Assembly: GCA_050692915.1 (NCBI GenBank)
Contig: JBOGVU010000040.1
Location: forward strand, 1-22,916
Source: CALAEC01 sp050692915
GTDB taxonomy: Bacteria; Actinomycetota; UBA4738; CALAEC01
Length of the DNA stretch: 22,916 bases
Direction: 5' to 3'
Each line of letters opens with the position of its first letter. Positions within the stretch are counted from its first letter, which is position 1. Of the stretch, positions 15,560 to 22,771 are shown in pieces. A program made the translations under genes and the position numbers. The notes under the pieces were generated by a model. It made no database searches and had not been told where the DNA came from. It saw nothing but the letters and a program-made list of their open reading frames with translations.

Positions 15560-16948
15560 TCAGGAGGCGATGGCCGGCGGCGCCGGCGAGATCCAGTCGG
15601 GCCACTCCGGGAAGTCCTCGGGGAAGTCCCACGGGTCTCTGGTGAGGCCCCTCATCCTGGGCCGCGGATCGGGGGGCCGGGCCCCCCGATCGAAGTCGAA
15701 GACGTGCTCGAAGTTGTGGACCTTCTCGTACCGCTCGGTGAGGTACGGGAGGTCCCAGTTGTCGGCGACGAACCGGAGCGGGCTGACGAAGTCCGAGAGC
15801 CCGTCGTCGATGTACCCCCGCCGGGCGTACGGGGAGATCACCAGCATGGGGACCCGGAAGCCCACGTCGATGTGGTCGAGCTTCGGCGGCACCACGTGGT
15901 CGTAGAACCCGCCCCACTCGTCCCAGGTGATGAAGATGGCCACCGAGTCCCACATGTCGCTCCGCATGATCCCGTTGACCACGTCGGTGACCCAGTTGTG
16001 GGCGTGGCCGGTTGAGTACGGAGGATGGTCGGAGAGCTGGAACCGGGGGGTGACCCAGGAGACCGACGGGAGCCGGTTGGCCTCGATGTCGTCGAGCAGC
16101 CGGTCCACCGGCGCGTCGAGGACGTGCTTGTCCCACAGGTCCGTGCCGTACACGTTCTCGAACGCCGAGTACGCCTGCCAGATGTAGCCGGGCTGGTGCG
16201 GTGAGGCCGCGTACGAGGCCCAGTCGATGTTCCGCTCACTGAGCTGCTCGCCCACGGTGGGCATCGTGAAGCACAGGTCGTGCTTGGTGACCTGGCCGTC
16301 CTCGCCCTGGGCCAGGACGTACACGTCGTCGCCCCATGCGTCGCAGCCCCACGACTTGTACTGCCGATCGCCCTCGCGCAGGACCCGGATGTTCTCCGGG
16401 TTGTCCAGGGTCCCGCCGCCGGATCCCGACACCCAGTACAGGTGGTTGGGGTACGAGGGGCCCCGCTGGGAGGCGAAGAAGTTGTCGCAGATCACGTTCT
16501 CCCTGGCCCAGTGGTAGTAGTTCGGGATGTCCTCCTCGTGGAACTGGGAATAGCCGTACAGCCAGCCGAAGGCTCCTAGGCCGAAGTTGTCCATGTTCCC
16601 TTGGCGGAAGTTCTTGATGGCCGCGGCGTGGTCGTGGGGGAGGTCGCCGGGGAGCCAGTCCGGGCACCGGATCATCGGCTTTTCGATACCGAACGAGAGT
16701 CCTGTGGTGGTGCCGTTCACGCCGGGGAACCTGCCGAACAGGTTGTCGAAGGACCGGTTCTCCAGCATCAGATACACGATGCGCTTGATCGGCCACTGTG
16801 TGTCGATGTCCTCGGGAGTGGGGCCCTGGCGCTGCCGGGGCCGGGTAACCGCGCCGCCGCTCGGCGTGCACGAGGCCACCAGGAGGCCCGTGGCGGCCTG
16901 GGCGGAGAGCGCCAGGAACTCGCGTCGGTCGATGGGGAGGCCAGGCAT
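15560..16948 (-). CDS. Phosphoesterase-family lipoprotein (phospholipase C/acid phosphatase type, Tat-exported)
   Basis: This 462-residue protein begins with a twin-arginine signal (DRREFLALS, residues 7-15) and a lipobox VASC (Cys27), so it is exported folded and lipid-anchored. IKRIVYLMLENRSFDNLFG carries the ENRSFDN motif of the phosphoesterase family (PF04185), which includes phospholipases C and acid phosphatases. Later ITWDEWGGFYDHVVPP and VPMLVISPYARRG complete the family pattern. Length is near normal for the acid-phosphatase-like members. The ATG at 16948 is 9 nt from a minus-strand -10 (TAGGAT), so the mRNA may be leaderless. It is unrelated in motif order to the other phosphodiesterase-like lipoproteins here but adds to a concentration of secreted phosphoesterases. 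Confidence 0.9.
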   Translation of the reverse strand: MPGLPIDRREFLALSAQAATGLLVASCTPSGGAVTRPRQRQGPTPEDIDTQWPIKRIVYLMLENRSFDNLFGRFPGVNGTTTGLSFGIEKPMIRCPDWLPGDLPHDHAAAIKNFRQGNMDNFGLGAFGWLYGYSQFHEEDIPNYYHWARENVICDNFFASQRGPSYPNHLYWVSGSGGGTLDNPENIRVLREGDRQYKSWGCDAWGDDVYVLAQGEDGQVTKHDLCFTMPTVGEQLSERNIDWASYAASPHQPGYIWQAYSAFENVYGTDLWDKHVLDAPVDRLLDDIEANRLPSVSWVTPRFQLSDHPPYSTGHAHNWVTDVVNGIMRSDMWDSVAIFITWDEWGGFYDHVVPPKLDHIDVGFRVPMLVISPYARRGYIDDGLSDFVSPLRFVADNWDLPYLTERYEKVHNFEHVFDFDRGARPPDPRPRMRGLTRDPWDFPEDFPEWPDWISPAPPAIAS

Positions 16949-16956
16949 CGGTGACT

Positions 16957-16963
16957 TATCCTA
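16957..16963. promoter_or_regulatory. Overlapping divergent -10 elements (bidirectional promoter)
   Basis: The sequence TATCCTA reads as -10 TATCCT on the plus strand (16957-16962) and TAGGAT on the minus strand (16963 to 16958). Exactly 9 nt separate each -10 from a start codon: GTG at 16972 on the plus strand and ATG at 16948 on the minus strand. Both transcripts could be leaderless. Neither side shows a good -35. Confidence 0.6.
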
Positions 16964-16971
16964 AGCGAGCG

Positions 16972-17613
16972 GTGGCGTTTCGACTGCTCCCCATGATCCT
17001 GGCGACGGCGCTGATAGCGGCCGCGTGCACGGCCGACGAGCCGTCCCCGCAGGCCACGCCGCCGCTCGTCGGCCAGGCCCCCGAGGAGGGCACCCCGCCC
17101 CCGCTCCCGGGCCGCGAGCTGGTCGGGGACTGCGTGAACGGGTTCACGGCGCCGGCGCCCGAGGATCCCGCTCGGGCCGAGGCGCTGCGGGTGCTGGGCC
17201 GGGCCACCGGCGTCACTCCGGGCCGGTTCGACGTGGTCGACATGCGGTACTTCGAGGGCCCCGAGTCCCCGCCGTCGGAGCGGGAGTACCTCCTGAACGT
17301 GCGGCGGTGGTACGTGAAAGCCACGGTCCGGGGGGACGAGTCGATGGCGGGCCGGTTCCTGATCGAGAAGCGGTCGTTCGGGGCCGGGGTGGTCGCCGTG
17401 GCACCCTTCGACACCGCCGGGATCCGCTCCCCGGACTGGGTCGGGTTCCTTCTGATCGAGGGCGGCGAGCCCCAGGCCCTTCCGGGCCTGCCGGGGGAGT
17501 GGGCCGGCGAGCCATACGACTTCGTGACCGGACGGGACCCCCAGACCCGGGAGAAGGTGTTCGGGTTCCCAGGGCTCCCCGTCGAGGTGGCCGGCTGCCT
17601 GGAAGGCACCTGA
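16972..17613 (+). CDS. Small lipoprotein of unknown function
   Basis: I do not recognise this 213-residue protein. It has a short signal (MAFRLLPMILATALIAAACT) with lipobox Cys19, a Pro-rich linker to about residue 48, and a compact domain with two Cys residues (54 in GDCVNGF and 209 in AGCLEGT) that could form a disulfide joining the domain ends. The start chosen is GTG at 16972, 9 nt after a -10. An upstream in-frame GTG at 16951 would overlap that -10 and give a longer N-terminus. It is divergent from the Tat phosphoesterase and shares its promoter region, so a functional link is possible. No catalytic motif is visible. Confidence 0.75.
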   Translation: MAFRLLPMILATALIAAACTADEPSPQATPPLVGQAPEEGTPPPLPGRELVGDCVNGFTAPAPEDPARAEALRVLGRATGVTPGRFDVVDMRYFEGPESPPSEREYLLNVRRWYVKATVRGDESMAGRFLIEKRSFGAGVVAVAPFDTAGIRSPDWVGFLLIEGGEPQALPGLPGEWAGEPYDFVTGRDPQTREKVFGFPGLPVEVAGCLEGT

Positions 17614-17620
17614 CCCTCCC

Positions 17621-17668
17621 TTGACGGCGCCCCACGCGGCGCCTTAGGGTAATCGAACACACGTTCGA
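17621..17668 (+). promoter_or_regulatory. SOS promoter with LexA box (dnaE2 operon)
   Basis: The -35 TTGACG (17621-17626), an 18-nt spacer and the -10 TAGGGT (17645-17650) are followed by the palindromic LexA box TCGAACACACGTTCGA (17653-17668). GGAGG at 17676-17680 is the ribosome site for the GTG at 17685. The arrangement is the same as at 13038-13084. Confidence 0.92.
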
Positions 17669-17684
17669 TTCCCCCGGAGGCGCC

Positions 17685-20600
17685 GTGACTGGGTTCGTCC
17701 ATCTCCACTGCCGGTCGGCGTTCTCGCTGAAGGACGGGGCCTACCTCCCCGAGGCACTGGCCGAGCGTGCCGCGGAGCTGGGCATGCCGGCGGTGGCCAT
17801 GACCGACGCCGACAACCTCCTGGGGGCGGTCCGCTTCGTCGACGCGTGTTCGCGCGCCGGGGTGCGCCCGATCCTCGGCGCCCGCCTCACCCTCGCGGGC
17901 GGCGGGACCGACGGGGCCGCGCGGGCTTCCACTGGTCGAGCCTCGCGACGTCTACGTTCCAACGTGCTCGGCCCGCCTCCCGCCGGGCCTGCGCGCGATT
18001 CCACCGACGCCGCTCGGCTCACCCGGGAGATGTCGGGGCGGGATCCCACCGACGGCGGGGCTCTTCGAGCGAAGGCAAGCGCGAGCGAGGGAGCTCGAAG
18101 CGCGGCGGCAAACGCGAGGCGGGAGGGCTCGGAGCGACGAGCGTTTCGCCCGCTGAGAGCGACCGAGCAAGCTCGCCGGAGCGCCCCCGCCGGCGGGGGG
18201 GATCCCGCCCCTCAGCGCTTGATCCTCCTGGCGAGGGACGCGGTTGGGTACGGCAACCTGTGTCGGTTGATCACGTCGGCGCACATGCGCGGAGAGAGAG
18301 GGGAGCCGTCGCTCCGGCCGTCGGAGGTGATGGGTCGGGCCGACGGCCTGGTGTGCCTCCTGGGGCCGGAGTCTGCCCCGGGCCGGATGGCGCTGTCGGG
18401 CCGCCCCGGCGCCGCCCGTGAGCTGCTCCGCCCGTGGCGGGAGGCGTTCGGGCCGTGGTGCTTCGTGGAGGTCCGGAACCTCCTGGAACCGGGGAGCGTG
18501 GCGCAGATCCGCGCGCTGTTGCGGCTGGCAGAGGAGGCCGAGGTCCCCGCGGTGGCCGCGAACGCGGTGCGGCACCTGGTGTCCGCGGACGCCTTCGTGG
18601 CCGACGCGCTGGAGTGCATGCGGGAGATCGTGCCGATCTCCGAGCGACACGTCAGCCGGCGGAACGCCGAGGGATGGCTGAAGCCCCCGGTGACGATGCG
18701 GGCGCTGTTCGCCGAGCGCCCCGACGTGTGTGACGCTACCGTGCGGATCGCCGAAGCCTGCGACTTCGACCTCGGTCTGGGCCGGGTGCACTTCCCCGAC
18801 TTCCCCACGCCGGCCGGGTGCAGCGCCACCTCACTCCTGGCCGAGCGGTGCCACCGGGGCCTCGACGATCGCGGGATGCCTCGAAGCCGGGATGTGCTCG
18901 ACCGGTTGGACCGGGAGCTCGACGACATACGCCGGATGGGGTACTCGGCGTACTTCCTCACCGTGGCCGACATCGTCCGCGAGGTGAAGGCCATCGGGAT
19001 CCGGTGCGCGGCCCGGGGCTCGGCGGCCGGCTCCCTGGTCTGCTTCCTCACCGGGATCTCCGAGGTGGACCCGGTCCACCACGGCCTCCTGTTCGAGCGG
19101 TTCATCAACCCGCTCCGCGACGAGCTGCCGGACATCGACCTCGACGTGGAGGCGTCCCGTCGCGAGGAGGTCTACGACATGGTCCTCCGCCGCTACGGCG
19201 AGGACCGGTGCGCCTGCGTGACGATGGTCGACACCTACCGGGCCCGGGCCGCGGTCCGCGAGGTGGGGAAGGCCCTGGGGTACCCCGACGATGAGATCGA
19301 CCGGGTGGCCAAGGCGTTCCCGCACGTCGGGGCGCACCGGATCCGGGACGCGCTGGAGCGGCTGCCGGAGCTCCGGGGGTCGAATATGGCCGCCGGCCAG
19401 CTCGAGCTGTTGTTCCGGGTGGCCGAGCGGCTGAACGGGTTCCCCCGGCACCTGGCCCTCCACCCCTCGGGGATCGTGCTGTCCAGGGACGACCTCCTGG
19501 ACCGGGTGCCGATGGAGCGCTCGTTCCTGGAGCACCGGATGGTCCAGGCCGACAAGGACGACGTCGAGCGGCTGGGCCTGCTCAAGCTCGACGTGCTGGG
19601 CGTCCGGATGCTGTCGGCGATGCGCCACGCCACGGACGAGATCGAGCGGACCACCGGCGAGGCGGTCGACCTCGAGCGGGTCCCCCGGGACGACCAGGCC
19701 ACGTTCGAGCTGATCCGGGAGTCGCGGACGATCGGGTGCTTCCAGATCGAGTCACCGGGCCAGCGGGAGCTGCTCCAGAAGTTCCAGCCGACCAGGTTCG
19801 AGGACCTCATCGTCGACATCTCGCTGTTCCGGCCGGGGCCGGTGAAGTCCGACATGGTCTCGCCGTTCCTGAACCGCCGGCACCGATGGGAACGTCCCCG
19901 GTACGCGCACCCGATGCTGAAGCCGATCCTCCGGGAGACCCACGGCGTGATCGTGTACCACGAGCAGGTGATGATGGTCCTGGCCGCGTCGGGGTGCTCG
20001 CTGGCCGAGGCCGACCGTATCCGCCGTCATCTCGACGACGACGTCGAGATCGATGACCTCCGCAGGGACTTCCTGTTCCGGGCCACGGCCGCCGGCCTCG
20101 GCTCCGACGATGCCGAGACCGTGTGGCGCGAGCTGTCCTCGTTCGCCTCGTTCGGGTTCTGCAAGGCCCACGCCGCTGCCTTCGCCGTGCCCACGTACCA
20201 ATCGGCGTGGCTGAAGGCCAACCACCCCGCGGCCTTCCTGGCCGGGGTGCTCACCCACGAGCCGGGGATGTATCCCCGCCGGCTGATCGTCCAGGACGCC
20301 CGCGAGCACGGCATCCCGATCCTCCCCCTCGACGCGAACCAAAGCCACAAGACCTACACGGTGGAACGAGTCGAGGCGGGCGGGGCCGGGCGGGCTGCTC
20401 GGACTCGAGTCGGGTCCGCAGCCAGTGAGTCGCACGCGGCCGAGGTTCCGGAGCCCGGATCCATGTCTCCGGCGCCTCGACGACGCCCGCCCCGGCCCGC
20501 GCCCGCCCCGGGTTCCGGCACGCACGGTGGTCACTGGGGGAGGCGAGCGGCGTCGGCGGAATCGCGCGCAGGCCCGGCGGGAGCCGGGCCGAGCACGTTG

Positions 20601-21476
20601 GAGCGTAGACGTCGCGAAGGCTCGACCAGTGGAACACCTGAGCCTGCGTTCGGGATCCGGATCGGGCTGCAGGACGTGCACGGGATCTCCGACGAGGAGA
20701 TCGGCTCGATCCTGGCGGCCCGCGCCGAGCGGCCGTTCACCACCGTCCTCGACTTCCTCCGCCGCACCAGGGTGTCCCGTCCCGTGGTGGAAGCCCTCGC
20801 TCACGCCGGTGCGTTCGACGCCCTGGAGGCCCCCGCGCGCCGTCGACAACCGATGCGGGCTTCGAGGCGCGATCGCCTGTACGTGGCCATGACCGCGGAT
20901 CCGCAGCGGGAGGGGGAGCAGTTGGCGCTGGCGATCGACGGGGACGGCGGTCCGCCGGGGCTCCGCGAGTACTCCGACGCCGAGCGGGTCCGGGCCGAGC
21001 TCGAGGTGACCGGCATGGACGTGTCGCGGCACCTGCTGTCGTTCTACGAGCCGGTGCTGGCCGCCATCGGCGTGGTCCGGGCGAGGGAGCTCCGGCATCG
21101 TCGCGGTGACGAGTGGGTCATGGTGGCCGGGGTGAAGGTGTCCTCGCAGACGCCGGCGGTGCGCAGCGGCCAGCGGATCATCTTCCTCACCCTCGACGAC
21201 GCCACCGGGCCGATCGAGGTCACCGTGTTCGAGCGGGTCCAGGATCGGTGCGCCCGCACGGTCTTCCACGGGTTCCTCCTGGCTGTATGGGGCCGCCTGC
21301 GGCGGACGGGCGTCGGCGGCGTAAGCATCGCAGCCGAGGAGGTGTGGGACCTGGTGGCCCTGAACCAGGCCCTCCGCGAGGGTAGGCTGGCCCGGACCAT
21401 GGCGGCCGCGGAAGGATCGGCGGAGCGGTCGCCGCGCAAGCTCTGGCACGCCAGTGGGGGATCGGCGGGATGGTGA
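17685..21476 (+). CDS. dnaE2: Error-prone DNA polymerase III alpha subunit (DnaE2 type) with two in-frame insertions
   Basis: This 1263-residue C-family polymerase begins with a PHP domain (FVHLHCRSAFSLKDGA). The palm catalytic Asp residues are in PDIDLDV (Asp483, Asp485) and KLDVLG (Asp636). IGCFQIESPGQRELL and DISLFRPGPVKSDMV follow, then a helix-hairpin-helix region (LQDVHGISDEEI) and a C-terminal OB-fold-like part (IIFLTLDDATGPIEVTVFE). The LexA box, the lack of a long replicative C-terminus and the dinB gene two genes downstream favour DnaE2 over DnaE1. Without the insertions (about residues 74-176 and 897-987) it would be about 1070 residues, the usual DnaE2 size. Both insertions are rich in Ala, Arg, Gly, Pro and Ser and share an inverted repeat. 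The stop overlaps the next start. Translesion synthesis during SOS is the expected role. Confidence 0.9.
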   Translation: MTGFVHLHCRSAFSLKDGAYLPEALAERAAELGMPAVAMTDADNLLGAVRFVDACSRAGVRPILGARLTLAGGGTDGAARASTGRASRRLRSNVLGPPPAGPARDSTDAARLTREMSGRDPTDGGALRAKASASEGARSAAANARREGSERRAFRPLRATEQARRSAPAGGGDPAPQRLILLARDAVGYGNLCRLITSAHMRGERGEPSLRPSEVMGRADGLVCLLGPESAPGRMALSGRPGAARELLRPWREAFGPWCFVEVRNLLEPGSVAQIRALLRLAEEAEVPAVAANAVRHLVSADAFVADALECMREIVPISERHVSRRNAEGWLKPPVTMRALFAERPDVCDATVRIAEACDFDLGLGRVHFPDFPTPAGCSATSLLAERCHRGLDDRGMPRSRDVLDRLDRELDDIRRMGYSAYFLTVADIVREVKAIGIRCAARGSAAGSLVCFLTGISEVDPVHHGLLFERFINPLRDELPDIDLDVEASRREEVYDMVLRRYGEDRCACVTMVDTYRARAAVREVGKALGYPDDEIDRVAKAFPHVGAHRIRDALERLPELRGSNMAAGQLELLFRVAERLNGFPRHLALHPSGIVLSRDDLLDRVPMERSFLEHRMVQADKDDVERLGLLKLDVLGVRMLSAMRHATDEIERTTGEAVDLERVPRDDQATFELIRESRTIGCFQIESPGQRELLQKFQPTRFEDLIVDISLFRPGPVKSDMVSPFLNRRHRWERPRYAHPMLKPILRETHGVIVYHEQVMMVLAASGCSLAEADRIRRHLDDDVEIDDLRRDFLFRATAAGLGSDDAETVWRELSSFASFGFCKAHAAAFAVPTYQSAWLKANHPAAFLAGVLTHEPGMYPRRLIVQDAREHGIPILPLDANQSHKTYTVERVEAGGAGRAARTRVGSAASESHAAEVPEPGSMSPAPRRRPPRPAPAPGSGTHGGHWGRRAASAESRAGPAGAGPSTLERRRREGSTSGTPEPAFGIRIGLQDVHGISDEEIGSILAARAERPFTTVLDFLRRTRVSRPVVEALAHAGAFDALEAPARRRQPMRASRRDRLYVAMTADPQREGEQLALAIDGDGGPPGLREYSDAERVRAELEVTGMDVSRHLLSFYEPVLAAIGVVRARELRHRRGDEWVMVAGVKVSSQTPAVRSGQRIIFLTLDDATGPIEVTVFERVQDRCARTVFHGFLLAVWGRLRRTGVGGVSIAAEEVWDLVALNQALREGRLARTMAAAEGSAERSPRKLWHASGGSAGW
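17904..18212 (+). other. In-frame low-complexity insertion 1 in dnaE2 (PHP domain)
   Basis: About 103 codons interrupt the usual short link between GARLTLAGG and RLILLARDAVGYGNLCRL in the PHP domain. The segment has no conserved polymerase motif and is rich in Ala, Arg, Gly and Ser. It contains one copy of the 90-bp repeat and another inverted repeat (CTTCGAGC with GCTCGAAG, near 18063-18100). No intein motifs (leading Cys/Ser, terminal His-Asn) are present. Boundaries are estimated from family pattern and may shift by several codons. Confidence 0.75.
17927..18016 (+). repeat. Inverted repeat copy A inside dnaE2
   Basis: This 90-bp segment starts TTCCACTGGTCGAG and matches the reverse complement of 20544-20634, with three substitutions and one 1-nt gap by eye. 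Its core forms a hairpin (GGCCCG, then CGGGCC). The copy encodes part of insertion 1. Confidence 0.9.
20375..20645 (+). other. In-frame low-complexity insertion 2 in dnaE2
   Basis: About 90 codons lie between TYTVERVEAG and FGIRIGLQDVHGISDEE, where DnaE proteins normally have only a few residues before the GIRLGL segment. The inserted peptide is Ala/Arg/Gly/Pro/Ser-rich and probably disordered. Its second half holds copy B of the repeat in the orientation opposite to copy A. Boundaries are estimated. Confidence 0.75.
20544..20634 (-). repeat. Inverted repeat copy B inside dnaE2
   Basis: Read on the minus strand this 91-bp segment matches copy A at 17927-18016 almost base for base. Its core is a 7-bp perfect stem, GGCCCGG with CCGGGCC, around a 6-nt loop. 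The copy is read in dnaE2 on the opposite strand from copy A, so the same element encodes two different peptides in one protein. Confidence 0.9.
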
Positions 21477-22771
21477 ACGGATCGAGCGAGGATCGTCCGG
21501 TCCCCGAGGAGATGCTCCTCGAGGTCCCCCGGCCCCACCCCGACTCCGGCCGGGCTCCCCGACTCCTGGCGATCCGGCCGTTCCTGTGGCTCGTGCTCGG
21601 CGAGATGCTGGCGAACGTGGGGCTGTGGGCGTTCTTCGTGGCCTCGGAGGGCGAGGCCGTGTTCCGGTTCGACGCCACCCCGACCCAGCTGGGGATCCTG
21701 ATCTCCTCGTACTCTGTGACGTTCGTGGCCGCCTCGCCGGCCCTGGGGCTGGTGGCGGACCGGTGGAGCCCCAAGCGGATGCTCCTGCTGGCCCATGCAA
21801 GCGCGTTCGTGTTCCTGTTCCTGGCCTCCCGGGCGCCGTCGCTCCCGTGGCTGTACGGGGCCACGGCACTCTTCGGCCTGGCTGAGGCGGTGGTGTGGCC
21901 TGCCCGGGGGGCGCTGGTGCCGCTGCTGGTCGAGGAGCGCCGGCTGGTGCAGGCGAACGGCATGATGGGGATGGCCTGGCAGGTCCCGCTGGTGATCGGG
22001 CCGGCCCTGGCGGCCGTAGCCGTGCGGGTGCTGGGCTCCGACGGCCCGTACTACCTGGCCATGGCCGCGGTGGCACTCTCGCTCCCCCTGTACACGCTGA
22101 TCCCCGATCGCCGGAAGCCCCGCGCGGGGGAGCGGGAGCGGTTCATAGCGGATCTCGTGACCGGGTTCAGGGAAGGCCTGCATACACCGGTGATCCGGGC
22201 CGTGATCATCCGGGCCGTGGTGGCCTACCTCCTCCTGGGGATGGTCATCACGCTGGAGACCCTGTACATCCGGGAGGTGCTCGGCCGGGGACAGGACTTC
22301 CTCGGGGTGGCCTTCTCACTGACGGGCGCTGGGGCCGCCCTGGGGTCCCTGGCGCTGGCCGCCCTGAAGCACGGGGTGGGGCGGGAGCACCTCCTGATGG
22401 CCGCCGGGCTCACCGGCGGGGGGGTCGGCTACCTTCTGTACATCGGGACGTCCTCGGCCACGATCTCCCTGGCCGGCGCGTTCCTGTTCGGTGCTGGGTT
22501 CACGTTCTTCTCCTCGCCCGGCCAGGCGCTGATCCAGCGGGTGGCCGTGCATCCGGGGAAGGTCACCTCGGTGTACGCCATGCTTTCGGAGGGCGGGCCG
22601 CTGGTGGCGGCCCTCCTGGTCGCCGCGCTCGGCGGCCTGATCACCGTCCAGCCGTGGCTCGTCGTTTCGGCAGCGCTGTTCACGGTCCTGGGCCTGGTCA
22701 GCCTCCCCGGCGCCCGGCGGCGCGGCGAGCCCTCGGGCGGCGAGCCTGCGGAGCGGGCCCGGTCGGCGTGA
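21470..22771 (+). CDS. MFS transporter in SOS operon
   Basis: This 433-residue protein starts at ATG 21470, overlapping the dnaE2 stop by 7 nt. After a hydrophilic N-terminus of about 33 residues it shows two sets of hydrophobic helices. The MFS loop 2-3 pattern is present (GLVADRWSPKRMLLL), then WPARGALVPLLVEERRLVQANG, typical of the MFS_3/enterobactin-exporter-like group. A central cytoplasmic loop holds IPDRRKPRAGERERF. Its stop overlaps the dinB start (GTGA), so dnaE2, this transporter and dinB are translationally coupled and probably LexA-controlled together. Export of a DNA-damaging or other toxic compound is an inference from location; the substrate is unknown. Confidence 0.88.
   Translation: MVNGSSEDRPVPEEMLLEVPRPHPDSGRAPRLLAIRPFLWLVLGEMLANVGLWAFFVASEGEAVFRFDATPTQLGILISSYSVTFVAASPALGLVADRWSPKRMLLLAHASAFVFLFLASRAPSLPWLYGATALFGLAEAVVWPARGALVPLLVEERRLVQANGMMGMAWQVPLVIGPALAAVAVRVLGSDGPYYLAMAAVALSLPLYTLIPDRRKPRAGERERFIADLVTGFREGLHTPVIRAVIIRAVVAYLLLGMVITLETLYIREVLGRGQDFLGVAFSLTGAGAALGSLALAALKHGVGREHLLMAAGLTGGGVGYLLYIGTSSATISLAGAFLFGAGFTFFSSPGQALIQRVAVHPGKVTSVYAMLSEGGPLVAALLVAALGGLITVQPWLVVSAALFTVLGLVSLPGARRRGEPSGGEPAERARSA

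Noticed and set aside
17904..20645. Inteins as the cause of the two dnaE2 insertions
   Set aside because: There is no Cys/Ser at the first junction, no terminal His-Asn plus Cys/Ser/Thr, and the segments are shorter and of lower complexity than inteins.
17685..21476. dnaE2 as a pseudogene broken by insertions
   Set aside because: The frame is open throughout, and palm, PHP and C-terminal motifs are present in the correct order on both sides of each insertion.
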